Shown piece after piece: positions 21,860-34,240 of a stretch of 64,000 nucleotides of DNA (position 1 is its first letter; the number at the start of each line of letters is the position of its first letter). Both the position numbers and the translations under genes were made by a program. The notes under the pieces are model-generated. The model did not search any database. It had not been told where the DNA came from and saw nothing but the letters and a program-made list of their open reading frames with translations. The stretch is taken from assembly GCA_963989245.1 (NCBI GenBank), contig OZ022345.1:25181347-25245346 (forward strand). The letters run 5' to 3'. The DNA is from Nansenia antarctica (lineage: Eukaryota; Chordata; Actinopteri; Argentiniformes; Microstomatidae).

Positions 21860-22605
21860 TCAGTCCTTTGGCGACATGAGAAGCACTGTCTCAGATATTG
21901 GTCTCAAGAACGTTTTAGCCGTCCCATGTTTGGTGATCTTCACTTCGATTCTTCTGATCTTACCGTCCTTGTCAGGGAATGTCTGGCTGACTAGTCCTAA
22001 GGGCCAGTCGTTGCGCTTAGCCTGAGCATCTTTGAGAAGGACCAAATCCCCTACTTTGAGGTTCGGACGTTCCTCTTGCCACTTGCTGCGACTCTGTAGT
22101 GTCGTGAGGTATTCATGTCTCCATCGGCTCCAGAAAGTATTTGCAAGGTGCTGAACCTGTTTCCACTGCTGTCTGTGGAGGTCCGTATCACTGAAATTTC
22201 CCGGAGGAGGAAGTGGAGTGCACATCTTCTGCGTAAGAAGCATAGCTGGTGTTAGAAGAAAAGGAGAGTCTGGATCCATTGAGATGGGGGTGAGAGGTCT
22301 GGCGTTGATTATGGCTGTAACCTCTGCCATCAGGGTGGAGAGAACTTCATGAGTCAGGTGAGAAGGGCAAGCCTTGAGCAGCATGGAGTCAAGTATGCGC
22401 CTTGATATCCCTATCATCCTTTCCCAGGAGCCTCCCATGTGGGATGAATGAGGTGGGTTGAAGACCCATGAGCAGCCCTCTTCTCCCAGGTACTTTCGAA
22501 TGCTAGGCATGTTGGGGTTGGTCAGCAGAATGTTCAGCTCTCGGCATGCGCCTGTGAAATTTGTTCCACAATCTGATCTAATCTGTTTGGCAGGTCCTCT
22601 TAGAC
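21860..22605 (-). pseudogene. BEL/Pao integrase, C-terminal part
   Basis: This is the continuation of the integrase beyond the hAT insertion. It begins at the RGPAKQIRSDCGTNF segment (second catalytic Asp), followed by SHMGGSWERMIG (catalytic Glu). A C-terminal region with LKVGDLVLLKD is typical of the SH3-like integrase tail. The stop is at 21860. Separated from its N-terminal part by 2.3 kb, so it is inactive as it stands. Confidence 0.85.
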
Positions 22606-22927
22606 CAGGGGTGCCCAATACGTCGATCGCGATCGACCGGTCGATCGCAAAGGTAGTATGGGTAGATCGCATGGCATTGAACAACAACAAAAAAGTTCAA
22701 AAAAAAAAAAAAAAAAGTTCAAAAAAAATTCCATCCTAACTATGGCTTTTGCCACTTGATTGACGTACAGGTAAGCCAGTCTGCGATCTGATCTTTTCAC
22801 CTAACACACGGTTCACCACGCATGCGCAGTCAACAGCACCAACTACAAAATACAAAATACCGGCGAGACTAATTAACTAGTTAGCCTTCCAATTTCTACT
22901 ATTTACTACTAAAGAAAGGGTATACAA

Positions 22928-23290
22928 ATGAGTGGGGAAGCTGGACCAAGTAAGAAACCAATAACGTATAACTTCCATCCAGAATGGGATGAGGACTTTT
23001 ACACGATGTGATATTGGAAGTGCGTCTGTCTGATCTGCAGATCTACGATGGCTGTTAGAAGGGAAATGTGGCAAAAGAGCGAAAACGTACAGCTGTAACG
23101 ATAGCTTCTTATCGCGTCAGTCACGTTCTTGTTAAACACAAGAAGTCATTCAAAGACGGCGAAATTGTGAAAAAAGCGTTTCTCGAGGCTGCAGATTGCC
23201 TTTTCGATGACAGATCCACAGTGGCTGATGACACCTTGCAGCCTGCCTACACCTTGCAACCAGCTCCTACAGCCCTGACTACTAGAAACT
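22928..23290 (+). pseudogene. hAT transposase N-terminus (ZBED5/GTF2IRD2-like), frameshifted
   Basis: The ATG at 22928 gives MSGEAGPSKKPITYNF then HPEWDEDFYTM and a stop. After a frameshift KCVCLICRS appears, and further on SYRVSHVLVKHKKSFKDGE and IVKKAFLEAADCLFDD. These are typical of the transposase family from which vertebrate ZBED5-like genes derive. It is broken by stops and frameshifts and lacks the catalytic core. Confidence 0.65.
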
Positions 23291-23461
23291 AGCTGCCTCC
23301 TCCCAGTGCCAGGTCTCCCACTAAGGTAGAGAAATGCATTTATTTCCTCCTTTCAAACTAGGGAATTACCTGTTTTGTATCTGGTTTACTTTTCTGTTTG
23401 TTGGATCAGTAGTTGGCTATGGTACTGCAGACTGGCTGTCAGTGTGTGAGTGAGAGAATAA

Positions 23462-24420
23462 TAATAATAATAATGGATTGTATTTATAAAGCACTTTACA
23501 TTCCAAGAATCTCAAAGTGCTACAGTCAATAAAAGAAATAAAAACAGCACAACACAATAAAGATCACTAAAAACATCAAAAGCAGAAAGGTTAAAAAGAC
23601 ACTGTGGCATAAAAACTAAAGAAAAAAAAAATACAAATCTGGCTACTGGAACGCTTTGTTAAAAAGATGAGTCTTAAGTCCGCTCTTAAAAGAGTCGACC
23701 GACTGTGGTGCTCTCAGGTGGGCAGGGAGGGCGTTCCACAGTTCGGGGGCGATGGAGCAGAAGGCCCGGTCTCCCATGGAGCGGAGGTGGGTTTTGGTGG
23801 GTTTGAGGAGGTTTGCATTTGATGAGCGGAGAGTGCGAGTGGAGAGGCTGTGGGATTTGACCAGGTCCTTGAGGTAAGGGGGTGCGTTGCCGTAAATGCA
23901 TTGATGAGTTAACAGTGAGATTTTGTAAATGATCCGAGAGGAGATGGGAAGCCAGTGTAGTGAGTGGAGGATGGGTGTGATGTGATCGTATTTGCGCACT
24001 CTCATCAGGATCCCAGCAGCGCTGTTCTGAATGTACTGGAGCTTCTGAAGGCTCTTGCTAGGGATCCCGATGAGAAGTGCGTTGCAGTAGTCGAGCCTGG
24101 AGGAGACAAAGGCATGGACTAACTTCTCGGCATCGGGCAAAGACAGGGTGGGGCGGAGTTTTGCTATATTTCTAAGATGGAAGAATGACGTTTTGGATAT
24201 GTGTTTAATGTGGGCCTCGTAGTTGAGGTGGGGGTCCATTCGAACACCAAGGTTGGTGACGACGGATGACAGAGGGATAACCTGTCCAGAGAAAGTGATG
24301 CTTGTTATGGGGGATGATTTAACCTGGTGAGGGGTGCCGATGAGGATGGCTTCTGTTTTGCAGCTATTTAATTGGAGGAAGTTAACTCTCATCCACGCCT
24401 TTATCTCCTCCAGGCAGATG
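23462..24420 (-). mobile_element. 5'-truncated L2-like LINE
   Basis: A minus-strand ORF of 249 codons (24392 to 23643) covers the RT C-terminal region: SRLDYCNALLIGIP, LHWLPISSRI, GDRAFCSIAPELWNALP, and ends FKSGLKTHLFNKAFQ. The 3' tail contains aaagtgctttataaatacaa and ends in (ATT)n at 23462-23475. The endonuclease and RT palm are missing. Confidence 0.8.
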
Positions 24421-24443
24421 GTGAGTGCAGATGAGGAGAGAAA

Positions 24444-24446
<3 letters not shown>

Positions 24447-24496
<50 letters not shown>

Positions 24497-24570
24497 TGAG
24501 AGAGAGAGAGGGAGAGAGAGGGGGAGAGAGAGGGAGGGTTTGTGCTATGGCTCCCTATGCAGACTGGCAA

Positions 24571-24647
<77 letters not shown>

Positions 24648-24752
24648 TGTGTGAGCGAGAATAGCAAAGAGGGAGGGTTTGTGATGGTCTTCTCCTGTGG
24701 CTGTGTGACAGAGAGAGGGAAAGTGTATTGTGAGTTTACTATGCAGGCTGGG

Positions 24753-24801
<49 letters not shown>
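24447..24801. repeat. Three (GT)n microsatellites
   Basis: (GT)n runs lie at about 24450-24488, 24572-24643 and 24755-24798, separated by near-duplicate stretches (gagggagggtttgtg...actatgcaggctgg). The array seems to have grown by duplication of a unit of about 150 bp. Confidence 0.85.
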
Positions 24802-24914
24802 TAGTACGTGCATGTACGTTTGCGATGTTGAAACTAGACTGGTAGATCTTGGCAGACTGGCTACTTGAAAAGTAGATCTTGGTTCCAAAAAGTGTGAGCA
24901 CCCCTGTCTTAGAC

Positions 24915-27900
24915 TAAAGAACCTGCGTAGCGCATTGATAAAGCATGATGTGTCCATTGACTCAATCAATTCGATGTGGACAGCGCGCTTACTTAGACAT
25001 GTGAAAAGAACAGCCCATCTTTTACTGTTTGCCTGTCCTCCTCTTGTGCGTCTTGTGCTTACATGCCAGGGGCCGAAGACGTCCAGTCCCACGTAGGTGA
25101 ATGGGGGTTCAGTACTCAGGCGATCAACAGGTAGGTCGGCCATCATCTGTTCCGTCACTCTGCCTCTGAGCTTCTTGCAGGTTACACAGTCGTGAAGGAT
25201 GCCTTTGATCAGTCGTCTTGCTCCCATGATCCAGTACCCTGCAGTGCGGACAGCGCCTTCGGTAAAGACTCGGCCTTGGTGCATCACCCTTTGGTGATGG
25301 TGTTCCACAAGTAGCTTTGCGATGTGTTTCCCTCCCGGAATAACAAGAGGGTGTTTTTCCTTGTAGGCGAGATCTGAATGTCTGAGCCGTCCCCCTATTC
25401 TCAGGAGGCCTTCTTCGTCGCAATAGGGATTGAGTTTCTTCAGAGGACTACTTCTTGAGATGTCCTTTCCACTTACTATGCACGCAAGTTCGTCCTTGTA
25501 AGCCTCTCCTTGCACGCATTTGATGATGATGAGTTCAGCTTTTGTCAGTTCTTCAGCTGTGCGAGGCTGCTTGCAGTGATGCCATGAACTGCAAGTTTGA
25601 TCCTGATCTTTGCTGGTAGCCTTACAGGATTCCACGATGTGGATGAGTGAACTTGTTGCTCTCACAAGTCGCTTCCATGAGGAAAAACGCTCGAATCTGT
25701 GAGATCCAAGGTGTGTTCTGTCGTTGGGCAGGTTGGTGATGTGTGCCCGCACCTCTATGTCTGAGTCCGGGTTGATGAGGTCAAAGACTTCAGGTGATGA
25801 TGGCTCCTCTACTTGTAGCAGAAACGTTGGTCCTCTAAGCCAGGTTGTCTCACCTAGCATAGCTGCAGGCACAGAACGTGTGCCAAGGTCAGCTGGGTTA
25901 TGGCTTGTGGAGATGTAGTGCCACTGGGTTGGTTCAGAAGACCGCCGTATACGCTGCACTCTGTTGCTCACATATACATAGAACCTTCTTGTCTGGTTGC
26001 TAATGTATCCTAGGACAACTCGGCTATCTGTATAGAACTTGGCAGCATCCAGAGCTATATCTAGCTCGCTTGTGACTAGCTCAGCGACTTCCACACCCAA
26101 CACGGCAGCTCCCAACTCCAATCTTGGGATAGTGTGAGCCGACTGTGGAGTTAACTTAGCTTTTCCAAGGACAAATCCTACTTGACATTTTTGCTCAACA
26201 TCAATTACTTGGAGATAGGCGACTGCTGCAATAGCCTTCACTGAAGCGTCTGAGAACACGTGTAGCTCCTTTCTTATGGCTGTTGAGATTGTAGAAGCAG
26301 AATAGGTTCTTGGGATCTCCAACTGCCTGAGGTCTTGAAGAGAGCTTCTCCAAGCGTTCCACTCATCTTCCCTTTCTGGAGGAAGAGGAGAGTCCCAGTC
26401 GGAGGCTTCGTTTGTGAGCTCTCGTAACAGGATCTTTCCCTGTATCGTAACTGGTGCAACGAATCCAAGTGGATCGAAGAGGCCGTTGACAGTAGCTAGA
26501 ACACCCCTACGTGTGAAAGGCTTTGTGGATTCTGCTACTTGAAACGTGAAGACATCTTTCTTCAGATCCCAACTCACTCCAAGGCTCCGTTGAATAGGAG
26601 TGGGATCGACATCCAAGTTTAGGTCTTTGAGTCCCTTTGCTCGGTCCTCAGCAGAGAATGCTTCCATAACCTCCTGGCTGTTGGAAGCAACTTTGTGAAG
26701 TCGCAGGTTCGACACAGCAAGCATCTCCTGTGTCCGCTTCAGTAGGTCGATGGCTTCACGTGCTGTGGGCCTTGACAGGAGTCCGTCGTCAACGTAGAAC
26801 TCTCTTTCGATGAACTGTTTGGCGTCAGACCCAAATTCTTCTTCACCATGAGCTGCAGCACGTCTGAGACCATAGATTGCCACCGCAGGAGAGGGACTGT
26901 TCCCGAATACGTGAACCTTCATGCGGTACTCACATATGTCGTTCCTAGGATCGTTGTCCTCGTACCACAGAAAGTTCCTGTGGTCTTCTTTCACAACGAA
27001 GCTGTGAAACATTTGTTCTATGTCCACAGTGACAGCGATCGGTTCTCGTCTGAATCGCACCAGTACTCCTAAGAGGCTGTTATTTAAGTCCGGACCAGAA
27101 AGGAGAACATCGTTCAGTGACACACCTTTCCATTTTGCACTGGAATCGAAGACGACTCGAATCTGGCCTGGCTTCTGAGGGTGATAAACCCCGAAGATAG
27201 GTAAGTACCAACATTCTTGTCCGTTCTCCAATGTAGGAGCCAGCTCAGCATGATCACGGTCGAAGATGTTCTGCATGAACGCGATGAAGTGCCTCTTCAT
27301 CTCGGGCCTTTTCTCCAGTGTGTTTTGAAGAGAGGTAAGTCGTGTGAGGGCCTGGCCTCGGCTGTGAGGGAGTTGCTGACGTGGTGTTCTGAATGGCAAT
27401 GGTGCCACCCAGCTGTTGCAGTCATCCATATACATTTCTTTGTCCATGACCTTTAAGAACAGTCTGTCTTCAATAGAGAGTCCAATCTTGTTGTCATCCT
27501 CGGACGTGTTGAAGATGGTGCTCCCTAAGTTGCATTCCCGGATACTGTGGGTGCCTTGCTCTGGGGCAATCTGATGTGCTGGCTTCGGAACATATTGCTC
27601 CTTCACCTGGATCCTGTTCGGACATGGGCTGAAGAATGAAGGGCGTTGGTTCTCAAGCACATTGGTGCGGTAGCTTTGGATGTCTGAAGGCTTGTGGGCT
27701 GCCTCTAGGCAGACTTCTCCTATGATGACCCATCCCAGGTCGAGTCGTTGTGCGTAGGGGGCGTCATGTGGACCGTTCCGTTGCTCCCGCACTTTATGAA
27801 CTCTAAGGATGTCTCGGCCTAGCAAGAGAAGGATCTGTGCTTTAGAATCCAAAGGTGGTATACCATATGCTATGGGCTTGAGGTGGGAATGATGCAACGC

Positions 27901-29883
27901 TGCTTCTGGCGTAGGTATCTCAGCTCTTTCGGTGGGAATGTTGTTACACTCTATTAGTGTAGGTAGTGTCACTGTTGTAGCTCCATCCACAGATTCCACC
28001 ACAAAGCCTGTGGCTCTCCTTCCTGTCATCTGAGTTGTACCTGCACATGTACGAAGTGTGAATGCTGAATCTGACCCCTTGATGTGGAACATATCAAAGA
28101 ATTCAGACCGTGCAAGCGACCTGTTGCTTTGGTCATCCAGCACAACGTATGCTCTGGTTGCTCTCTCTGGGTGTGCTTCTGGGAATATATTCACCAGGCA
28201 AATCTTCGAGCAAGATCTGCCGCTTTGACCCTCTCCACAGACTTCTGTGCAATTTGAGGTGACTGAAGATTGGTCTGATCCTCCTTCTCCCTCCCCGCCA
28301 TCCTCAGATGGGGCTGAAGGCGGAGGTCCTGGATGAAGAGCCGTGGTGTGGCTGTTACTCTCACATTCCATGCACTTGATGGCTGTGGTGCAGTTCTGGG
28401 CTAGATGAGTAGTTGTGGAACAACATCTGAAGCAGACACCGTTGTCTTTGAGGAAGGCCTTGCGCTCCTCGAGGGGCTTGCTTCTGAAACCTCTGCAGCG
28501 TGTTAGGGGGTGTGGCTTCTTATGGAGAGGGCATAGTTTTTTTATGTCCACTGCTGTTCGGCCTGAACCGTCTTGTGTGTCTTTCTCGTGAGAGACATCT
28601 GTCTTATGTGCAGAGACCATGCTCTTACTTTGTCTCTTGAATGGCTGCTCTGACTTCATCTGGGCTGTGTTACTCATCGATAGCCTGAAGCTTGGGTCAT
28701 TGCGAGCTCGTGCCTCTTTGGTGATGAACTCGCAGAAGAATGTGAATGGGGGAAAAACTACCTGTCGCTCAGCTTTGTATCTGGAACCCTGTGATATCCA
28801 TTTCTCTTGGATGTTGTAGGGCAACTTGTCTACAATGGGCAAAATGCCGCGTGAAGTGTCCAGATAGCTCAAACCAGGCAGGTAACCTTCGAACATGGCT
28901 GCTTCCAACTCTTGGAGAAGGTCACTTAGCTCTCTCAGCTTCACAGGATCTTTATTGCTGATCTTTGGGAAGTTCTCCAGCCTGTCGAAGAGGGACTTTT
29001 CAATTACCTCTGGAGACCCGAAGCACTCTTCTAAGCGTTCCCAAGCTTTGCATAGACCTTGAGATGAATGACTTACATGTACTGCTCTTATTCGTTTCAC
29101 GTGCTTTGCAGATTCACTCCCTAACCACTTAATCATGAGGTCCATCTCTTCATTAGCACTGAGTAGTAGTCCGTCAATGGCGTTCTTGAAGGACGACTTC
29201 CATGCCCAGTAATTTTCTGGGTGATCATCGAACTTGGTGAGACCGGAGGTTACGAGGTCTCTGCGTGCTAGGTACCGAGCCACATCACTGATGTCGGTTG
29301 TGTCACCGCTTCCTGTTGGTTTGTATGGTGAACCCTTGGGCCTGCTGGGTGTGAGCTGCTCTGATGTCTTTGGCCTACTAGGTCGCAGTGATGGAGAGCT
29401 GTGCTCATGCTTCACGGTGGAGGAGTGCTGTCTCTCGTATGAAACAGTCAGACGCTGTCTGGGTGGTGAGGAGGATCTCAGCCTATGGACTATCGGTTCC
29501 AGATTGGCTATAGAGTCCTTAACATCTTCGGCAGATAGTGGTAACTGTGACTGTTGTTCTACGTACTGGCGTGTGCGGTCAACAGTGGCATGAATGACAG
29601 CTTCGATACCGTTGTTTTCTTCCTCCGCTGCTGCTTCAAGAACATTAGCTTCAGCGATGGCTTCTGCCACTTCTTTCTCATGCAGCAAGTTCTTTAATTT
29701 TGCTTCCATTTGGGCTTTTTCGATCATAATCTCTGATTCCATTTTTGCATAGCCAGCACGTGTGCGTGCTACTTCCACTTTGACACGTGCATTGACAGCT
29801 GCCCTACTGGCTGTTGATTTAAAAGACCTAGATGTGCTAGAGGCCACTGACCTTGTCTCAGCATTGCTCAACTCTTCCATCAT
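24915..29883 (-). pseudogene. BEL/Pao Gag-Pol polyprotein, N-terminal 1656 codons
   Basis: Uninterrupted from the ATG at 29883 to the hAT insertion. Features in order: coiled-coil Gag N-terminus (residues about 35-110); Gag core; Cys/His knuckle region CFRCC (about 480); protease-like VVLDDQSNRS (about 580); RT with FYVDDGL (about 1030); RNase H with HVFSDAS (about 1210); integrase zinc-binding segment (about 1530-1570, with CVTCKKLRG); and the first catalytic Asp in YVGLDVFGPW (about 1597). The reading then runs into element F sequence and stops at 24739. Without the insertion the element would have looked coding-competent. Confidence 0.88.
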
Positions 29884-29989
29884 GAATATTGCTGTGTGCT
29901 TGGCGTGAGCAAGGATGATGGGGAGCAGTGCTTGCGCTGAAGATCTCTCTCCTTGAGTCGATCCGCCCGCTGAGTGGTTGCTTTTTTAC

Positions 29990-30565
29990 TATTCTGTTCC
30001 CACTGCGCGTAACCAGGGCGCAACTTCCACAGATAGCGAACACACACTGACACACAAATGAATCCTCAGACGCTGGAGTAAAGTTTAGTTTTTTACTCAA
30101 TCCTCAGAAACATGAGTGGTCGTTTGGTTATTTTGTAAAACTGTAAATAAACATAAGAGTACAATTACTGTAATGCTCAAAACTATACTGTTACACTTTC
30201 AACATCAACAGTATGTAGCCAACATATTATATCAATATAACAATACAAATAGTTATACTTAAATAATATAAGCTATGTATTTATAAACATATACATTATA
30301 CATTGTAGTTAAACAAGAAAAGAAAAAGCAACTTACAAGCAAAGCCTTTTCCAGGGCAAGAATGTAAACAAAGAGATTCTCCTGAGCTTTTCCTCTCAAC
30401 TAGCTGTTGCACGAGCTATCACGTCTGAACAGTGTGCTCACGTCATGTGACTAATGTTCGTCATGTGACTAATCAAAACCGAAACTGAATAAAGGCAGTA
30501 ACAAATGTAATGTCATAAAATGTCCACTAGATGTCTCCAAAATGAAAACCTATGAAACCATGACA
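29990..30565 (-). repeat. BEL/Pao upstream (5') LTR
   Basis: Same length as the other LTR. Differences noticed: cacaca for cataca and cctgag for ccggag. Gag begins 107 bp downstream on the minus strand. Confidence 0.9.
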
Positions 30566-30570
30566 TGCCC

Positions 30571-31579
30571 GTTGGCAGCTCTGCAATACTATGAGGGATC
30601 CATGGCAACATGGTTGCTATGGAGACTTTGAGAGCTAGAGCCATAGAAAGAGAACACATCTAGGCTGCTACTACACAGCCCAGAGTTACAAACATAATTG
30701 ATGTAGTTAGATTTCGAATGCTTTCAGAGACATAAGCTGCATGTTCTGTGGTCGGCACAATGTAATGGGAGGGCATATTATCCTACATTGAACAAGACAA
30801 GATTTCTGAGTAATTGTCTGTAGCGGTAATATAAAGTCACAGGTGCATTACCAATAGGGGTAGCCTATTAGCAGTCTCACTAAGGCAGACTCCATTTAAA
30901 AGAGACACGATTCTGAGTTCTAAAATGAGGCTATTAGGGGAGCATGTGTTTTTGTTTTTATTCTAAACGTTTTTTTTTTTTTTGTGTGTGTGTGTGTGAT
31001 GTGTCTCTACACTTTGCTACAGTATTAACCAGACAATATTTTTTCATGGAGAACTGTCCCGCCTGTGAACAAACTCCCTGGTGTTTTCTTTGTCTGCATG
31101 TATGGGACCAGCAGGGGGCATCATTCTCTTTTCTTGTGTTGAATTGTCAGACAGAAAATACTAATGTGTTTTTTAGCAGCTCTTTAGGGATATCTGATTC
31201 AAACGATTTTTTTTGTTTACATTTATATCCTCCATCTTATTTTTCTATACATGTTATAATCAAGTAGGTCTTTACATTACATTTTTGTTTGTTTTGCTTT
31301 TGTACATTGTACATTTTTTGTTTAAATAAATAGAAATCTATGTCCCATGTGTCTTTGGTCAGGCCTAGATGCTTGCCTTGTATGAACACAAAACATTCCA
31401 GATAACATCCTTCCTTTTCTTTTATGATGTCAGTTCTTCATGTCTAATGCAATTATATGAGTATATAATGTCACTATTATCCATTTACAGTTTCAAAATA
31501 AATACAGGACATTTTAATATGGCACATTTATGGAGACCAGATCTCCACAATATGTTTTAGTTTTGATTCTTGTAAAATG
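30571..31579. other. Intergenic, nothing recognised
   Basis: A T-rich stretch and a short TG run at about 30970-31000. No gene was recognised. Confidence 0.4.
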
Positions 31580-31581
31580 TA

Positions 31582-32133
31582 CACTCACTGAGCACTTTAG
31601 GACCACTACACTAATACTGGGTAGAGCCTCCCTTTGCTCTCAGAACAGCCTAAATTCTTTGTGGCATTGATTCCACAATATGTTGAAAACATTCCTTTGA
31701 GATTCTGGTCCATGATGACATGATTGCATCACACAATTCCTGAATTTTTCAGGTGCACTTTCAATCTGTGAATCTCCCGTTCTACCACATCCCAAGGGTG
31801 TTCCATTGGATTCAGATCCGGTGACTGGGAAGGCCAATGAAGAACACTGAACTCATTGTCATGTTCATGAAGCTAGTTTGAGGCGACTTTCGCTTTGTGA
31901 CATGGTGCATTATCATGCTGGAAGTAGCCATGAGAAGATGGGTACATTGTGGCCATGATGGGATGTGGCACATGGTCAGCAGCAACAATACTCAAATAAG
32001 CTGTGGCATTCCAGCAATGATTGATTGGTATTAACAGACCCAAAATGTGCCAAGAAAACATTCCCCACACCCTTACACCACCTGAATGAATGAGAAAGTG
32101 TACAGGTGTTCCTAATAAAGTGTTTGGGGAGTG
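31582..32133 (-). mobile_element. Tc1/mariner element, internally deleted
   Basis: Ends CACTCACTGAGCACTTTA and AAAGTGTTTGGGGAGTG, each flanked by TA. The minus-strand remnant has WHILGLLIPINH, TAYLSIVAADHV and YFQHDNAPCHKAKV, matching the Tc1 catalytic domain around the second Asp. The N-terminal half and the last catalytic residue region are missing or frameshifted. Confidence 0.85.
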
Positions 32134-32399
32134 TATGTAGGCAGACCTTGGACATAGGTTAGGCCTTTTGAGAATCAAGGACCCCAATTGAAATAAGCCA
32201 GTGGCTTTCTTGGGTTTTTATCCTGTTAGTTGACCTTGTATGTAATATGTACTTTCATATACCTACTTCTGCAAATCTTCTAATAAAGTTTTCAATCAAT
32301 CAAAGCCTATAGCCTACAGTAGTCAATGCCTGGAGATGATATCTGTGTAGGATAACATGGAGTTTGGTGAGACAGAAATGATAGGCTGTCCGTGCTTGA

Positions 32400-32806
32400 T
32401 ATGCCATTTTCCACCCAGGTTGAATGGGATCCTTCTCCTCTCAGGTGAGGCCATACGTCACTTCACCCAGGTTGTGCATGTGGGTTGTCCCAGGATGTCC
32501 CCAAGAACTCCAAAGTACCCGATGCCACTAACAAACCAGGAAGTCCCTCCTTTCAGTCACAGCCGATTGGTAGAAACACAAAGAGTGACGCGCGTATTTC
32601 ACTTTCATTGGTTGAGAAGATGGTCAATCTGAATCAGGGCTCGTAATGTGCTGTAGGCGTCAGGTGAAATCGTCGGGAGTTTCTGAGGGGGGAAAAAGTT
32701 GTTTCGTCTGACTTAACACAGCGTTAGGCGACTAAATTCGATCATATTTATTTAGCTTTTAGGTTTAAGTTAATAAACATTTAGCCCTACCAAGTAACCC
32801 GCAACA
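32400..32806 (+). promoter_or_regulatory. Putative promoter of the UACA-like first exon
   Basis: Two inverted CCAAT boxes (gattggt near 32564, cattggt near 32608) lie 200-245 bp upstream of the ATG at 32807, with a few CpGs between. No TATA box at a convincing distance. This is inference from position. Confidence 0.4.
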
Positions 32807-32854
32807 ATGAAGAGTCTTAAGTATCGTCTGAAAAAGCATGAAGTGACCATCACA
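32807..32854 (+). CDS. First coding exon of a UACA/RAI14-like gene
   Basis: The ATG at 32807 opens MKSLKYRLKKHEVTIT, followed at once by a strong donor GTAAGT. Vertebrate UACA and its relative RAI14 begin MKSLK and have a short basic first exon before the ankyrin repeats. UACA and MORF4L1 both lie on human 15q, which fits linkage. No second exon (ankyrin repeats) appears in the next 24 kb before the junction at 57118, so the gene is cut off from its body in this arrangement. The family call rests on 16 residues plus context. Confidence 0.5.
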
Positions 32855-33206
32855 GTAAGTTGAATTATGTATTTTTTTGGGGGTGGATATACAAATACCA
32901 TTTAGGATAGAGTAGGCTATAACCAGGGGTCGGCAATTAGGTTTGGCCTCGGGCCAAAAAAAATTTGAGCCACTAGATGGCGGGCCCGAACTTTTTTTTT
33001 CCTAACACCAGGGGAGCCACCCCTCCTAAATTTCGTTGTTTGGTACCTGTACTGTAGCAATGACAATAAAGACCATTCATTCATTCCATTAATTCATTCA
33101 TAAGTAATTGATTGTTAAAAAATGTGACACATTCTAATGCTTTGACTTTTCTTTCGAAAAATGTACACATCTAGTCAACTAACACAGCTTGTTTTGTGAG
33201 CCTGCT

Positions 33207-33640
33207 AACAATGTAAAGTAGTGTAGTAGTTAACTAGGTAACAATGTAAAGTAGTGTTGTAGTTAACTAGGTAACAATGTAAAGTAGTGTTCTAGTTAAC
33301 TAGGTAACAATGTAAAGTAGTGTTGTAGTTAACTAGGTAACAATGTAAAGTAGTGTTGTAGTTAACTAGGTAACAATGTAAAGTAGTGTTGTAGTTAACT
33401 AGGTAACAATGTAAAGTAGTGTTCTAGTTAACTAGGTAACAATGTAAAGTAGTGTTCTAGTTAACTAGGTAACAATGTAAAGTAGTGTTGTAGTTAACTA
33501 GGTAACAATGTAAAGTAGTGTTGTAGTTAACTAGGTAACAATGTAAAGTAGTGTTGTAGTTAACTAGGTTACAATGTAAAGTAGTGTTGTAGTTAACTAG
33601 GTAACAATGTAAAGTAGTGTTGTAGTTAACTAGGTAGCAG
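33207..33640. repeat. 33-bp minisatellite, about 13 copies
   Basis: The unit is gtaacaatgtaaagtagtg plus ttgtagttaactag. Copies differ only at a few bases (g/c in tgtt[g/c]tag). The reverse frame is open because the period is a multiple of three; it is not a gene. Confidence 0.92.
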
Positions 33641-33924
33641 TCCAATCCATTACGTTGCAGTATTTTGGCTTGACTAGCAAGTTTGTGTTGTGATTCTCAA
33701 CAACGTTGAAACGTAGTTTCACCCTTTTCCATAGTTTTGAATAATAAATGTGTGGACTGACGATGTAGCGCAGCCTAGCTTATTCTAATAATTATTTAAC
33801 ATACTTTCATTCTGAATGATTCCCCCCTCCTCCCAGACAAGGTCACATTATTATTGGATTGGTTGTTTGCCTGCCGGGTGAAGTTAGCTAAACATTTAAC
33901 CTGCTAACTAGCAAGAGAAACATC

Positions 33925-34240
33925 ATGTCACTCTCCAAAGGTGTAAAGAGGAAAGTTGACGGTGAAAACAGGGCATTTAAAGAGGAATGGACAGCGAACT
34001 ATAATGTTCATCCTACCTGGTTTCATCAACGCAAAGCCGTTGTGAGACTCACATCTTCCGTGCTCACAATGTTCCCTTTCTATACATGCGAGTCGTCCTT
34101 TTCCTCAATGAATGTGATAAAGACGCACGAGAGGAATCGATTGATGCAAAAAAAAACTTGAGAACTGCCTGCGGATTAAAGTGACGTCCATATAACCAGA
34201 TATCAAGCAAATACTGACCGATGGGAGATGCCACTTTTCA
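33925..34240 (+). pseudogene. hAT transposase with N- and C-termini fused by deletion
   Basis: The ATG at 33925 gives MSLSKGVKRKVDGENRAFKE, typical of ZBED5-like transposases. At about codon 35 it jumps directly to the C-terminal dimerisation region: LTSSVLTMFPFYTCESSFSS, MNVIKTHERNRL. The remainder (CLRIKVTSI, PDIKQILTDGRCHFSH) is in another frame. The catalytic RNase H-like domain is gone. Confidence 0.65.

Larger units (their letters stand above)
22606..24906. mobile_element. hAT element F inserted in the Pao integrase
   Basis: Ends CAGGGGTGCCCAATACG and TGTGAGCACCCCTG. Exact 8-bp duplications TCTTAGAC lie at 22598-22605 and 24907-24914, inside the Pao coding frame. It contains a decayed plus-strand transposase start (22928-23290), a 5'-truncated LINE (23462-24420, minus) and three GT-rich microsatellites. 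Confidence 0.9.
21234..30565 (-). mobile_element. BEL/Pao LTR retrotransposon
   Basis: Two 576-bp LTRs (21234-21809 and 29990-30565) flank a Gag-Pol reading frame on the minus strand. The 5-bp target duplication TGCCC lies at 21229-21233 and 30566-30570. A purine tract ending GACGGGGAG abuts the downstream LTR. I see only about two differences between the LTRs, so insertion is recent. The frame is open except for an hAT element (22606-24906) inside the integrase. The domain order Gag, protease, RT, RNase H, integrase and the RT motif YVDDG fit the Pao clade. Confidence 0.93.

Noticed and set aside
24739..24914. His/Thr-rich C-terminus of the Pao polyprotein
   Set aside because: Read-through into hAT F and its (GT)n microsatellite, not part of the retrotransposon.
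33207..33640. CRISPR-like array
   Set aside because: Direct tandem units with no spacers; a eukaryotic minisatellite inside an hAT.
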